From assembly GCF_932526225.1 (NCBI RefSeq), contig NC_064042.1, positions 6,503,540 through 6,567,539 of the forward strand: a stretch of 64,000 bases of DNA. Direction: 5' to 3'. Below the pieces are notes generated by a model. That model saw nothing but the letters and a program-made list of their open reading frames with translations, did not search any database and was not told the origin of the DNA. Positions 38,201 through 50,200 of the stretch are shown one piece after another. The stretch's first letter is position 1; each line of letters opens with the position of its first letter. This DNA is from Nematostella vectensis. Taxonomy: Eukaryota > Cnidaria > Anthozoa > Actiniaria > Edwardsiidae. The translations under genes were made by a program, and so were the position numbers.

Positions 38201-41200
38201 GGAGTAGCTAGGGAGGGCAGTAGCTAGGGAGGGGAGTAGCTAGGGAGGGGAGTAGCTAGAGAGGTGTGTAGCTAGGGAGGGCAGTAGCTAGGGAGGGCAG
38301 TAGCTAGGGAGGGGAGTAGCTAGGTAGGGGAGTAGCTAGAGAGGGGAGTAGCTAGGGAGGGGAGTAGCTAGGTAGGGGAGTAGCTAGGAAGGGGAGTAGC
38401 TAGGGAGGGGTGTAGCTAGGGAGGGAAGTAGTTAGGGAGGGTTGTAGCTAGTCAGGGGTGTAGCTAGGGAGGGGAGTAGCTAGTCAGGGGTGTAGCTAGG
38501 GAGGGGAGTTTCTAGGAAGGGGAGTAGCTATGGAGATGTGTAGCTAGGGAGGGGAGTAGCTAGGGAGGGGAGTTTCTAGGGAGGGGGCGTAGCTATGGAG
38601 ATGTGTAGCTAGGGAGGGGAGTAGCTAGAGACGGGAGTAGCTAGGGAGGGGAGTAGCTAGGAAGGGGTGTAGCTAGGGAGGGGAGTAGCTAGGGAAGGGA
38701 GTTTCTAGGGAGGGGGCGTAGCTAGGGAGGGGAGTAGCTAGGGAGGTGTGTAGCTAGGGAGGGCAGTAGCTAGGGAGGGGAGTAGCTAGGGAGGTGTGTA
38801 GCTAGGGAGGGCAGTAGCTAGGGAGGGGAGTAGCTAGGGAGGGCAGTAGCTAGGGAGGGGAGTAGCTAGGGAGGGGAGTAGCTAGAGAGGTGTGTAGCTA
38901 GGGAGGGCAGTAGCTAGGGAGGGCAGTAGCTAGGGAGGGGAGTAGCTAGGTAGGGGAGTAGCTAGAGAGGGGAGTAGCTAGGGAGGGGAGTAGCTAGGTA
39001 GGGGAGTAGCTAGGAAGGGGAGTAGCTAGGGAGGGGTGTAGCTAGGGAGGGGAGTAGCTAGGGAGGGAGTAGCTAGGGAGGGAGTAGCTAGGGAGGGGAG
39101 TAGCTAGGGAGGGGAGTAGCTAGGGAGGGGTGTAGCTATGGAGGGGAGTAGCTAGGAAGGGGAGTAGCTAGGAAGGGGAGTAGCTAGGGAAAGGAGTAGC
39201 TAGGGAGGGAGTAGCTAGAGGAAGGAGTAGCTAGGAAGGAGTAGCTAGGGAGGGGTGTAGCTAGAGAGGGAGTAGCTAGGGAGGGGAGTAGCTAGGGAGG
39301 GGAGTAGCTAGGGAGGGGTGTAGTTAGGGAAGGGTGTAGCTAGGGAGGGTGTAGCTAGGGAGGAGAGTAGCTAGGGAGGGAGTTGCTAGGGAGGGGTGAA
39401 GCTAGGGAGGGGTGTAGCTAGGGAGGGGAGTAGCTAGGAAGGGGAATAGCTAGGGAGGGGAGTAGCTAGGGAGGGAGTAGCTAGGGAGGGAGTAGCTAGG
39501 GAGGGGAGTAGCTAGGGAGGGGAGTAGCTAGGGAGGGGAGTAGCTAGGGAGGGGAGTAGCTAGGGAGGGGAGTAGCTAGGGAGGGGAGTAGCTAGGGAGG
39601 AGAGTAGCTAGGGAGGGAGTAGCTAGGGAGGGCAGTAGCTAGGGAGGGGTGTAGCTAGGGAGGGGAGTAGCTAGGGGAAGGAGTAGCTAGGGAGGGCAGT
39701 AGCTAGGGAGGGGTGTAGCTAGGGAGGGGAGTAGCTAGGCAGGGGAGTAGCTATGGAGGAGAGTAGCTAGTGAGGAAAGAAGCTAGGGAGGGCAGTAGCT
39801 AGGGAGGGCAGTAGCTAGGGAGGGGTGTAGCTAGGGAGGGGAGTAGCTAGGGGAAGGAGTAGCTAGGGAGGGCAGTAGCTAGGGAGGGCAGTAGCTAGGG
39901 AGGGGTGTAGCTAGGGAGGGGAGTAGCTAGGAAGGGGAGTAGCTAGGGAGGGGAGTAGCTAGGGAAAGTAGTAGCTAGGGAGGGAGTAGCTAGGGGAAGG
40001 AATAGCTAGGAAGGAGTAGCTAGGGAGGGGTGTAGCTAGGGAGGGAGAAGCTAGGGAGGGGAGTAGCTAGGGAGGGGAGTAGCTAGGGAGGGGTGTAGTT
40101 AGGGAAGGGTGTAGCTAGGGAGGGTGTAGCTAGGGAGGAGAGTAGCTAGGGAGGGAGTTGCTAGGGAGGGGTGTAGCTAGGGAGGGGAGTAGCTAGGGAG
40201 GGGTGTAGCTAGGGAGGGGAGTAGCTAGGAAGGGGAGTAGCTAGGGAGGGGAGTAGCTAGGGAAAGGAGTAGCTAGGGGAAGGAGTAGCTAGGGGGGGGT
40301 GTAGCTAGGGAGGGAGTAGCTAGGGAGGGGAGTAGCTAGGGAGGGGAGTAGCTAGGGGAAGGAGTAGCTAGGGGAAGGAGTAGCTAGGGAGGGGAGTAGC
40401 TAGGGAGTGGAGTAGCTAGGGAGGGAGTAGCTAGGGAGGGGAGTAGCTAGGGAGGGGAGTACCTAGGGAGGGGAGTAGCTAGGGAGGGGAGTAGCTAGGG
40501 AGGGGTGTAGTTAGGGAAGGGTGTAGCTAGGGAGGAGAGTAGCTAGGGGGTGAGTTGCTAGGGAGGGGAGTAGCTAGGGAGGGAGTAGCTAGGGAGGGGA
40601 GTAGCTAGGGAGGGGAGTACCTAGGGAGGGGAGTAGCTAGGGAGGGGTGTAGCTAGGGAGGGGAGTAGCTAGGGAGGGGTGTAGCTAGGGAAGGGAGTAG
40701 CTAGGGAGGGGTGTAGCTAGGGAGGGGAGTAGCTAGGGAGGGTAGTATCTAGGGAGGGGAGTAGCTAGAGAGGGGAGTCGCTAGGGAGGGGAGTAGCTAG
40801 GGAGGGGAGTAGCTAGCAAGGGGAGTAGCTAGAGAGGGGTGTAGCTAAGGAGGGGTGTAGCTAGGGAAGGGAGTAGCTAGGGAGGGAAGTAGCTATGGAG
40901 GGGAGTAGCTAGGGAGGGGAGTAGCTAGGAAGGGGTGTAACTAGGGAAGGGAGTAGCTAGGGAGGGGTGTAGCTAGGGAGGGGAGTAGCTAGGGAGGGGA
41001 GTAGCTAGGGAGGGTGTAGCTAGGGAGGGGTGTAGCTAGGGAGGGGTGTAGCTAGGGAAGGGAGAAGCTAGGGAGGGGAGTAGCTAGAGAGGGGAGTAAC
41101 TAGGGAGGGGAGTAGCTAGGGAGGGGAGTAGCTAGGGAGGGGAGTAGCTAGGGAGGGGAGTAGCTAGGGAGGGGTGTAGCTAGGGAGGGGTGTAGCTAGG

Positions 41201-44200
41201 GAAGGGAGTAGCTAGGGAAGGGAGTAGCTAGGGAGGAGAATTATCTAGGGATGGGCTCAGAGGCATGCATACCCTTAAGGCGGGGGTCTACCTGAACTCA
41301 TAGCAAATTGAGTGGTGTTGCAAAAAAAATCACAACTGTCAAAGTTTTCATCATAACTATAGCAAACCATATATCATTGGAAAGGTTATGAGATGACGAT
41401 TCTGATTTTATATTTTATTCCGTGAAATATGACAATGTAATTTGATACCAGGCTTTCAAAAAGACACATGCTGAGTAAGGAGAGTTTTTATTTAAGAAAA
41501 AATAACTCCTTGCAGATTGAATGGAATTTCGATTTTTCTTCATTGTACTATTGCTAGAACACTAATAATTAAAATGAGTTGGGGAAATTTTGGAATTCCA
41601 AAAAATAAGCCAATAGAAGTCATTTAAATTTGCATAATAGGAAAATTGACTTCATCAGTCCATAACTTTATTTTAAAAAATTAAAGAGGAAATCCCTCAA
41701 CTCATTTTAATCACCTCAGTTATATCTATCAATGCTGAAAGTTTGAGGTCAATTGAACAAATTCTTGAAGAGATATCTTTTCTTGAAGCCCGAAAAGCAA
41801 AAATTCGGGAAAATGCCTTTAAAGTTGACAATAATCACAAAAACGCTGTTTCTTATCATATAAGCAATGTTCTTGAAAATATTTTAGCTAAAAGGCTCCA
41901 GACTCGTAAGTAACACCCTCAGCACTCCTTAGAGCCTCCTCCCTGCGTACTCTGCGCATCTGGGTGGCCTGTCTTTTCTTCTTTGCCTTTTCAGACACTT
42001 GCCTGTCTGCTTTCTGCACCCACTTTCTGTCCTTAAGAAGGGATCCCTGCTTTGTATGGCTGCCAGCAGGAATCAAAAGACTCTCCATCACTTTCTCCCT
42101 ACTAGCAGCCCCCCCATGAAAATGGCAGACAGCAGATGCTGCTGCAAATCGCACCACCTTTGGGCCATGGTGCTTGTGTTTTGGGCATCGGGCCCAAACC
42201 AACGAATTAATACATTCGTTAGGGTTCTGTGTCTTTCCACGAACACATCTCTTCAGTAAATCAGTCTCACTCAAGCTCATGTATACTGGACGCAGTACCT
42301 CTAGAAAAACCTCAGGAAGGCAGTCTGCTGAGTCGTACCTGGAGATACCGGTGGCTTCGTCCTGTTGGAACTTACACCAGGAATTTGCCCTTTTTGGGCA
42401 GTATTGATGCTGTTTTTTAAGATCCGGCATCCCAATATTGTGGTGTAGAGATGCGATTATATTCTTTTTCATCGCATATACTGCCACATCAATGTCTCTT
42501 TCTGTGGGATTAGTATCTTGCACAGTGTTCTGGCGAATTGCCAGACCATACTCCTTTTGGAGTTTTTTTATCTTGGCCTCTGTGAGGCGGCCACGGCCAC
42601 CAATCGTATGGCCATCATCTAGCTTCCCTTTTCTCCTACTCTTCAACTGGAGCAACCGCTTTCCCATCCTTTTTTGCACGTGCCCCACACAGTCTAATTT
42701 TTCCACCCTACATTCATCGTAGATGTCTTGGACAGAGTTGTGTGATTTACTGTCCCCATCGCAAATCATCCACTTGTACCTCATGTTGTGACGTTCTATG
42801 GATCTACTCCAGAGCACAACAGCACCCTCTGCCTCCATGGCAGGAGAACTTCCAACAAAGTTTATGTCACATGCACCTGAAGCCACATGTTCTAGTATCC
42901 AATCCTCAAACTCTCCATCATCAGAAATTTTGCCTCTGTTTATGGTACATGTCTGGCATTGTTTGGAGAGGACATGGTAGTCTAGGACCTCTCCAGTGTC
43001 TATAGAAATAGCAAAAACCACTCCAGTGAGTGATGTGAAGCCTCTCTTGGCCCAGGTTCCATCAAAACTGACAGCCACGTCAAGAAGCTCAAACTCCTTG
43101 CCATCATCTCCTATCAGCTTCTGACGCAGTCTTTTTGCGGCCGAACACATTTCACGTCTTCCCTCCTCTTCCTGAGCATTGACAATTATGTCCAATTGTT
43201 TGTAATATGCTGCTTTGCTAACGCATGGCATATTCATGACTCTGCAAAATGAAGCAAGTCCCTCATATCCATTTCCACTTTCCAGAGAGTGGTACACTAC
43301 TCGCCGGTTGACATCGAAAGACTTGCCTCTTTGGTGGATTTGACTTGATGTTGTCAGAGTTTCAGTTTCATGACAGGAACTGCACTTAACCTCGAAAGAG
43401 GATTTCAGCCCTGCCCTTGCTGAAGTAGTTTCTTTTATTTCAAGTTTACCTGCAATAAAACAAACACTTAGAATCCCTAGCTAATGAATCAGCCATTGAT
43501 TCAAACAGAATAATTGTTACTTATAATATGAGTCTTACAGTCCCGCTGAGTTCAAGAAATCATAAGGTCACGTATTCTGTGTATATAGTAATTTCCAAAT
43601 CTGAGACCAATCATATAAACTAAATCACTATATTGAGCTTATCAGCGAAAACAAAATGATGTTATTTTTCAAAATACTCACCTTCTTCGCATCTATGAAC
43701 ATCGGAAAGATATGAAGAGAGGCATCCCAAGTCCACGACTCGATATTCGCAGGCTTCAGCATCATCACCAGATACCTCCTCGTGGTCTGAGTCAAATTTT
43801 GAAAGGCTTTGATCGTCCGAAGAAAACTCTCCGTCAAAGCTTTCATTGTAGCCATGGTCGCTAAGCTTCTTTCTAGAAGCACTTGCTGGAGCTTGTTCAC
43901 TGTGATCTGGAGTATAATCTGCCGATCGAGAGTGTGAGGGTCCTGGTTCTTCGACGAGGCCACGAGTTGTTTGAGAGCTTTCATCTCTGTCTGAGCGGTT
44001 CAGCTCCTGTTTTTGCTTGCCGTAAAACACGCGTTTTCTTTTCTTTCGGTACGTCGATGAGTCTTTTTCTCCGACCATTATTTTTCAAGGTCTTTTAAAG
44101 AGTTGATATGAGTTGTATATAGCTTTGAGGATCGCGGTTCGATAAGTTTAGAAGTTTTGCTGGATTTTGCACATATATATCCCATAATAGTCGTGTATTT

Positions 44201-47200
44201 TGCTGTCAACCGCTGGACAGTTGTTTCAAGAGAGATTTGAGGAGGTTTGTATGGCGATTGGGCCCCATTGGAGTAGAAAAAATGCGCCGAATTCAAAAGA
44301 AACAGTAATCGTTGCCATGGCAACGTGATCTTCAAACTTGACACAACTTTTTAAAAGCGCTCGGGCTTATCGAAAAGAGTCAGGACAGTTGTAAGACAAC
44401 ATTGAATTGATAAAGGAATAGCCGAATATGATATTTATCGAAAAAATTTTTTTTTGATGTCTGTAGTGAGTTTCAGGTAGACCCCCGCCTTAAGCGCCGT
44501 CAGCACTAAATTACATTTTAAATTAGTTTCGCTTTTATTTTTAATCCAAATTTTTTTAGCGCTGTGTCCATCCGACTTCTGCAGCAATGATGGCAAATGC
44601 ATATCTTCTGATTCTTGTGACAAAAACGGCGCATGCGCAGACAGGCGTACCTCGTTCGAGTGCGAGTGTAAACTTGGTTGGTCTAGACCTCAGTGCAAGA
44701 AGATAGGTAACATTCGCCAGGCCCGTACCCAGGGGAGGAGGTGCGGCAAAAGGTCCACTTTCGTTTTTCAATAGACGTGCTAGATATTTATCAAAAAACC
44801 TCCCCCCCCCCGGAAAAATTAGGTCCACTTTTTCGGATTTCGCACCCCCCCCCCCCCCCCCCTGGGTACGGGCCTGTTCGCTCCTTTTACATCCTAAGCC
44901 TACGATTTCTCCCGTCGATAGTAAGTATGTTCTTTTCTATGATTCCCCATGACCGTACCCAGGTCTAGTAGGCAGATATCGTTGTGTGACGTATAAATCA
45001 AACGGATATAAACGGGTACGATATTACCATGATGTAGCAAGGATGACTTCTTACAACAAAATGTTTAAAGATTTCCCCGAATTATAGAAATATTTCACAG
45101 GGTCGTAGCAGGGAGTGGAGCACTCGGGATAATACTTGAAAATTATAGGTAGGGACTCTTTGTCCCCAATATTTTTTCTTTACGTTTCTGTATCGTGCCG
45201 CCAATATTTCGAGCCCCGTTTTAGAATAGCATTCAATTCACATGTTACACCTTCTTGTTGTCGGTTAACATCTCTCTCGATATCTTGTTTGTCCAGATGA
45301 GGTTGACATGGTGTTTGTGGGCTCCTTTAAGTTGTCAGGGATTGCATGGCGGGAGAGTTACGCAAACTCAGCTACCGAGAGCTACAAGAACATAACAGCG
45401 GAAATCCGTCAGGCGGTAAGTCGTCTATTTGTCCGTGGTGTTTGATCCGTGTATTTCCTGTGGTTTTGGTTTCCCTTTCCTAATTTTCTTTGGTAGAAGG
45501 TACGGTCACATTTAAAATCCAAAACGCCATCCGTTTTTGTTTTAGCATAAATCAATGGGCATTGTTCAGTAACTTGATTACGAAATAAAAATCATTTGCC
45601 AAATATACGTATCTTAATCATATCAAATAGGGGAGGAAGCCGTCTTCTACCGCCCTACTTTTCACGTAACAGGACAAGCTGTTGTTACTTTCCTTGATAT
45701 GTAACTTGCTGTATAAAAGTGTTAGCAACTGAGTTCTTTTTGTATCCACAGATCGACAAGGCTTATGAGAACATGCCGATATTCGTAAGGAGCAAAGTGT
45801 TAAACTTGAGGTAGAGCCATGACAATGAAAACAAAATGAACTAGTTGAAGAATAGGGGAGGGAGGGGTGGGGGAGCAAGCGCATGCTTATACGAATGCAG
45901 ATTTGTATATATTTTTTTAGGAAATTTCGATTGTAATGCAAAGTGCGTTATTATCTTACTAGGGACTTTAACCACAGTTTATAAAAAAAAGTTGTTTTTT
46001 ATTCGTGCGCATGTTTGTTCTTCTATTTAGATCATGATTTTCAACTCAGACTTTTTTTGATCGCCCATAGAAGGTCTAGCAAATTATAAAAAAGCCCGTT
46101 TTTCTGTTATTTTTTTAAACAAGTGTACAATATTCTTCAAAATGCAGAGACGCGGCTCTGTGGTTTCGTCTTTTGCGATTCCTGTTTTTGTTGTTTCTAG
46201 GAAAGGCAGTGTGATCGTTGACTTTGAACTCTCATTTAACGAGACGACGTCGCGCGATAAAGCTTTGGAACCGCTACAGAACGTCGCGCTGACGGGAAGC
46301 CTGGGAAAATACGGCATTAACGGATCCACCATCACACTACAGGCGGCTAGCGCAGGTACTTACACACAGTGCATTGTCACAGGATTGCGTGACGATGTTT
46401 ATTTGTTTGCGTTTTGTGTGGCTAGCGCAGATGCAAGTAATCACACACTGCACATAGCCACCCTCTAGAGTAACAACGTCCCTGACAACGTTACTCTATT
46501 GGCGTGTTGTGTTACACTCCAGTTGGCTAGCGCATACGACACACTGTACACAACCGAGAGAGAAGATTGCGTGACAACTCTACTCTATTGGCGTGTTGTG
46601 TTACACTACAGTTGGCTAGCGCATACGACACACTGTACACAACCGAGAGAGAAGATTGCGTGACATCTTCACTCTATTGGCGTGTTGTGTTACACTACAG
46701 TTGGCTAGCGCATACGACACACTGTACACAACCGAGAGAGAAGATTGCGTGACATCTTCACTCTATTGGCGTGTTGTGTTACATTACAGTTGGCTAGCGC
46801 ATACGACACACTGTACACAACCGAGAGAGAAGATTGCGTGACAACTTTACTCTATTGGCGTGTTGTGTTACACTACAGTTGGCTAGCGCATACGCGCATA
46901 CACAACCGAGAGAGAAGATTGCGTGACAACTTTACTCTATTGGCGTAATGTGTTACACTACAGTTGGCTAGCGCATACGCGCATACACAACCGAGAGAGA
47001 AGATTGCGTGACATCTTCACTCTATTGGCGTGTTGTGTTACACTACAGTTGGCTAGCGCATACGACACACTGTACACAACCGAGAGAGAAGATTGCGTGA
47101 CAACTTTACTCTATTGGCGTGTTGTGTTACACTACAGTTGGCTAGCGCATACGCGCATACACAACCGAGAGAGAAGATTGCGTGAAACTTTACTCTATTG

Positions 47201-50200
47201 GCGTGTTGTGTAACACTTCAACTAGCTAGCGAATACGACACACTGCACAACAACGGGGTCATGTAGAAGCCATCAGAAGATTTCACCACATTGGATTGAT
47301 GCACACCACCACGTGTTTTGACGAGTGTTGTGTGACATTGCGTGACACTAGATGCTGTGCTCATTAACAGTGGACCCTTGTAACTCCTTCCCCTGTCTGC
47401 ATGATACCACGTGTTTTGTTGAGTGACATTGTGTGAAACTAATTTCTGTTGAGTTTTGCATGACATTGCGTGACACTTATTGCTGTTGAGTGTTGTGTGA
47501 CATTGCGTGACACTAATTGCTATGTAGTTTTGTGTGACATTGCGTGACACTAGATGCTGTGCTCATTAATTGTGGACCCTTGTAACTTCTTCCTCTGTCT
47601 GCATGATACCACGTGTTTTGTTGAGTGACTGCGTGACACTAATCGCTGTTGAGTGTTGTGTGACATTGCAAGACACTAATTGCTCTTGAGTGTTGCGTGA
47701 CATTGCGTGACACTAAATGCTGTTCTCATAACAGTGGACCCTTGTAACTCCTTTCCCTGTCTGCATGACGGAACGTGCACGAGGACTGGTAACGGCTTCG
47801 AATGCTTGTGCAAAAACTTCAGATATGGACCTATCTGCCAGGATGGTAAGAATCAAATCATCCCTTTCCTACACATTTATTGAATGTTACAAATTAAATT
47901 GATTGATTGACCTGTTCCTTTGACATATCGTAACTTTTTTCACACCGCGACTTCATAACTAGAGGCGGTAATGGAAAAGAGCTGAATTGCGACACTTGTT
48001 CTGCAGGTGATCGCTAAACATCAAGGAATCAGCTGTTTTCTAGCATTCCATTACATCTTATATAGCACAGCAAGTGCTAAAGCCTTTAAATGCAACAGTC
48101 ACCTTTCTGTAACATTTGCGTCATTGCAATACTTCACAAAATATATGAATGATGCCAAAGTATACGCCAATGTCAAAATCTAATGATTTGCTCTCCAAAA
48201 CGTTCTATGAACTGTGATACAAGATGCTGGACTTAATATACCCTTGTTAGGAATAGGTTGTTGATCCTGTTTTTTTCTTCTAGGAATCGACGTGCTGCCC
48301 ATGGTGGTCATCATCTTGGCTCTCCTCATCCTTCTCATCATTGTCACTGTTCTCGTTCTCTACTACTGCCGCATGAGCCGCAAGGCTAAGTACTCAACAG
48401 GTACTACTCTTAGACCCTGATCATGGGAGATCTCTGCTATTATTGCCACATGAGCCGCAAGGCTAAGTAATCAACAGGTACTACTCTTAGACCCTGATCA
48501 TGGGAGATCTCTGCTATATTTTCCGCATGAGCTGCAAGGCTAAGAACTTAATAGATACTACTCTTAGATCACGATCGTCAGAGATCTCTGCTTTTAATGT
48601 TTAGTCTAAAAGCATAGTCCCTTTCTGTCTCGAGCCATCCTCCCAGTTTTCACAAAGAGTATAAACCAGTAATCAGTAATTGTTTGTCTTTCAGGATTTG
48701 AAGAAGATGGTGAAAAAAGGTGAGCTATCTAGAGAATAATTTTTTAGATTTTGAGCTTTTACTTTTTAGATCTGCTGGCGAAACCCAACAACGATTCGGG
48801 TACTGGGATTTCGCATGTTGTCCTGACGTCGAAACGGAATTTCGAATAAAAATAACTGTGAAAAAAATTTCCATTGCTAGTGGTTTGAAATTGAAACACC
48901 GTTTTTTTTTTCATCGAAATTCATCGTATGATTTAAATCTTGGAATAAGCTTTGCACCGAAGGTGCGGCGTTTATTAGAGGGCGGCGTCTACTGACACTT
49001 TAACTCTCTTTAACTGCTTTAAAGTTAACCAAATATTATCTCATTTTAAATAAAAAACTTTACCCTTATAGATCGACAAATGATAGTAACAAGACAAATA
49101 CCAAAGAAAAGCATTCAAGCAAAGAGCGTCAGAAGACAAAAGAGCGCACATCAACCAAGGAGCGTGACACAAACAAGAAGTGTGACTCCACCAAGCGTGA
49201 CTCCACCAAAAGGCGCGTGGTCACGATGGAGCGCGTGGTTTTTACAAACAATGGGACTACAGACCACGCCATGGCGGTATCAAATGATCCGGACCTCCGA
49301 GACGAGACTGGCGACGAGGAGGAAGAAGCATCCATCCCACCCTCCCCTCCCGTACTGTGGTCTGAGAAATATGCACAGGTGAATCCTCCCCGTCCGTACC
49401 AGGTGTGCGTCATTTTTGACACTTGAGTCTTACATAGCACAGTGCCCCACCCCTCCCACAGGGTACTCCTCCGTGGCAGGTGCGGGTCATGTTCCCCGTC
49501 GTCTTCCCTACAAGGTAGACCTGTCCGTACCAGGGGTGATATATTTTTGACACTCGAGTCTTACATAGCACAGTGCCCCACCCCTCCCACAGGATACTCC
49601 TCCGTGGCAGGTGCGGGTTATGTTCCCCGTCGTCTTCCCTACAAGGTAGACCTGTCCGTACCAGGGGTGATATATTTTTGACACTCGAGTCTTACATAGC
49701 ACAGTGCCCCACCCCTCCCACAGGATACTCCTCCGTGGCAGGTGCGGGTTATGTTCCCCGTCGTCTTCCCTACAAGGTAGACCTGTCCGTACCAGGGATG
49801 ATATATTTTTGACACTCGAGTCTTGCATAGCACAGTGCCCCAACCCCTCCCATACAGGGTATACTCCTCTGTGGCAGGTGCGGGTCATGTTCCCCGTCGT
49901 CTTCCCTACAAGGTAGACCTGTCCGTACCAGGGGTGATATATTTTTGACACTCGAGTCTTGCATAGCACAGTGCCCCAACCCCTCCCATACAGGGTACTC
50001 CTCCGTCGCAGGTGCGGGTCATGTTCCCCGTCGTCTTCCCTACAAGGTAGACCTGTCCGTACCAGGGGTGATATATTTTTGACACTCGAGTCTTGCATAG
50101 CACAGTGCCCCAACCCCTCCCATACAGGGTACACCTCCGTCGCAGGTGCGGGTCATGTTCCCCGTACCCTACAGGACAGACCTGTCCATTTCAGGGATGA

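Noticed and set aside
42000-43005. Plus-strand frames of 60-94 codons
   Set aside because: Antisense to the Kolobok transposase exon.
41279-44489. piggyBac assignment because of the TTAA target
   Set aside because: The protein motifs (FDGTW, CDGDSKSH, NPNE) fit the Kolobok/Mutator-like transposase family better than piggyBac.
49508-50134. 208-codon minus-strand frame with repeats
   Set aside because: Reverse strand of the 131-136-bp array that derives from the plus-strand tail exon; no independent gene features.
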